Assembly (NCBI GenBank): GCA_900769535.1
Contig: CAAGHB010000025.1
Coordinates: 1-5,390, forward strand
DNA from: Clostridia bacterium
GTDB taxonomy: Bacteria; Bacillota; Clostridia; Oscillospirales; Acutalibacteraceae
Direction of reading: 5' to 3'
Length of the DNA: 5,390 bases
The translations under genes and the position numbers were made by a program. Below, piece by piece: positions 4,673-5,390 of this stretch (within the stretch, counting starts at the first letter, position 1; every line of letters starts with the position of its first letter). The notes beneath the pieces were generated by a model. That model was not told where the DNA came from. It searched no databases and saw nothing but the letters and a program-made list of their open reading frames with translations.

Positions 4673-5293
4673 GTGGAGGATTTAAAGCCGATAGTTGCAA
4701 AAAATATTATCGAATTGCGCCGTGCCGCCGATATTACCCAAGCTCAGCTTGCCGAAAAGCTTAATTATTCCGACAAGGCGGTTTCAAAGTGGGAACGCGG
4801 CGAGGCGATTCCCAGCGTTTCCACGTTAAAGGAAATAGCCGACCTGTTTGGTGTTACGGTTGATTACCTTATATCAGCTGACCACGAAGCCGAAAATGAG
4901 ATTCGCCGTGAATTTACCGAGCGTCAGCGCCGAAACCGATTGATAATTACCCTTCTCAGCACAACTATTGTCTGGCTTGTAGCTACGATAATCTACGTCA
5001 GCATCAGCGTTTCTACCGAATTCAGATTGTCAAAGGCGTGGTTGGTTTTTGTTTTTGCTGTTCCGGTATCCTGCGTTGTTACCCTCGTGTTTAACTCGAT
5101 TTGGGGACGAAAAAAGCTAAATTTCTTTATCATTTCTTTGCTTTTATGGACGATGTTGGTTTCGCTTTGTCTTGTCCTTTTCCTCTCGTTGCAAAAGGCG
5201 TATTTCTGGCTGGTACTTGCTATCGGTATACCTTCTCAAATAATGATTTTACTTTCCTCGGGATTAAAATTCCGTCGAAATAGGGAAAAATAA
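4673..5293 (+). CDS. XRE-family HTH regulator with four predicted membrane helices
   Basis: This is a 206-residue protein when started at GTG 4673. Residues 9-66 form a canonical XRE/Cro helix-turn-helix: IIELRRAADITQAQLAEKL, then SDKAVSKWERGEAIPSVSTL, then IADLFGVTVDYLI. A short charged linker (70-89, rich in E and R) leads to four hydrophobic segments at about 91-112, 122-144, 150-172 and 176-198, with a basic tail RRNREK. The DNA-binding domain is therefore predicted to be cytoplasmic and tethered to the membrane. Such XRE-plus-membrane proteins are common in Clostridia, but their signals and targets are mostly unknown. The gene has its own strong promoter, directly next to an inverted-repeat element, which suggests autoregulation (inference). 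It is monocistronic, with a terminator 12 bp after the stop. No sensor partner or transporter operon is adjacent on the same strand. Confidence 0.9.
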   Translation: MEDLKPIVAKNIIELRRAADITQAQLAEKLNYSDKAVSKWERGEAIPSVSTLKEIADLFGVTVDYLISADHEAENEIRREFTERQRRNRLIITLLSTTIVWLVATIIYVSISVSTEFRLSKAWLVFVFAVPVSCVVTLVFNSIWGRKKLNFFIISLLLWTMLVSLCLVLFLSLQKAYFWLVLAIGIPSQIMILLSSGLKFRRNREK

Positions 5294-5304
5294 AAAAAGA
5301 AATT

Positions 5305-5342
5305 AAAAAAACATCCACCTTTTTTGGGGTGGATGTTTTTTT
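5305..5342. terminator. Bidirectional intrinsic terminator after the XRE gene
   Basis: ACATCCACC (5311-5319) pairs perfectly with GGTGGATGT (5328-5336) around an 8-nt loop. Flanking A6 (5305-5310) and T6 (5337-5342) give a U-tract in either direction. It ends the XRE gene and would also end a convergent minus-strand gene entering from the right. Confidence 0.9.
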
Positions 5343-5357
5343 GTTTTTTTAGATAAA

Positions 5358-5390
5358 TTAGAGGTTGTCGGTAGAGTCATCAATTCCCGG
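5358..5390 (-). CDS. Possible C-terminal tail of a convergent minus-strand gene
   Basis: Reading the minus strand from the window edge gives PGIDDSTDNL and then TAA at 5360-5358. The stop sits 15 bp before the bidirectional terminator, the arrangement expected at the end of a convergent gene. Only ten codons are visible, so neither the frame nor the product can be confirmed. The polar, acidic tail is compatible with a cytosolic protein. Confidence 0.35.
   Translation of the reverse strand, partial: PGIDDSTDNL

Noticed and set aside
4555..5376. 12-mer TTGTCGGTAGAG at 4555-4566 and 5365-5376 as attachment-site direct repeats
   Set aside because: There is no integrase or mobile cargo between them, and one 12-bp match is close to chance for 5.4 kb; the shorter shared core is reported instead as a possible operator word.

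Overview
The window looks like chromosomal DNA of an anaerobic, low-to-moderate-GC Firmicute of the class Clostridia, probably from the Oscillospirales/Ruminococcaceae neighbourhood. The reasons are strong AGGAG-type ribosome binding sites, A/T-rich intergenic DNA with sigma-A-like promoters, stem-loop/T-tract terminators, and the gene families present (DegV, a biotin-dependent Na+-pump beta subunit with a very short gamma-like subunit, and a membrane-anchored XRE regulator). This taxonomic guess is inference; no rRNA or other marker gene is present.

Layout from left to right. Positions 1-410 (minus) hold the N-terminal part of a short-chain dehydrogenase that resembles the elongation factor P 5-aminopentanone reductase (YmfI/EfpI-like) family, with its own promoter. 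A 412-bp intergenic region follows, with a small cluster of DnaA-box-like 9-mers. A stand-alone LicD-family phosphotransferase gene lies at 823-1647 (plus). It converges on a two-gene minus-strand operon, oadB plus a tiny oadG-like gene (1717-3055), across a shared bidirectional terminator. Further right are a degV gene (3358-4230, minus), a 442-bp intergenic region rich in inverted repeats, an XRE-family regulator with four predicted membrane helices (4673-5293, plus), a bidirectional terminator, and possibly the last codons of a minus-strand gene that runs off the right edge.

The most striking element is the leader of the oadB-oadG operon. Between an extended -10 promoter (3275-3303) and oadB, the minus strand contains a textbook yybP-ykoY (Mn2+-sensing) riboswitch aptamer (3146-3246). 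The 3' strand of its P1 helix is also part of the 5' arm of a strong intrinsic terminator (3093-3153). This architecture predicts transcription ON when the aptamer binds metal. A Mn2+ riboswitch in front of a Na+-translocating decarboxylase beta subunit is not a pairing I know from the classical target list (MntP, TerC-like proteins, P-type ATPases, UPF0016), so it is the main candidate for something new.

The second unexplained structure is a 119-bp element at 4481-4599 with 19-bp near-perfect inverted arms, just upstream of the XRE promoter. Its core 8-mer TCGGTAGA occurs five times between 4490 and 5375, and I found no copy elsewhere in the window. It may be an operator array for the membrane-anchored regulator or a small structured or mobile element.
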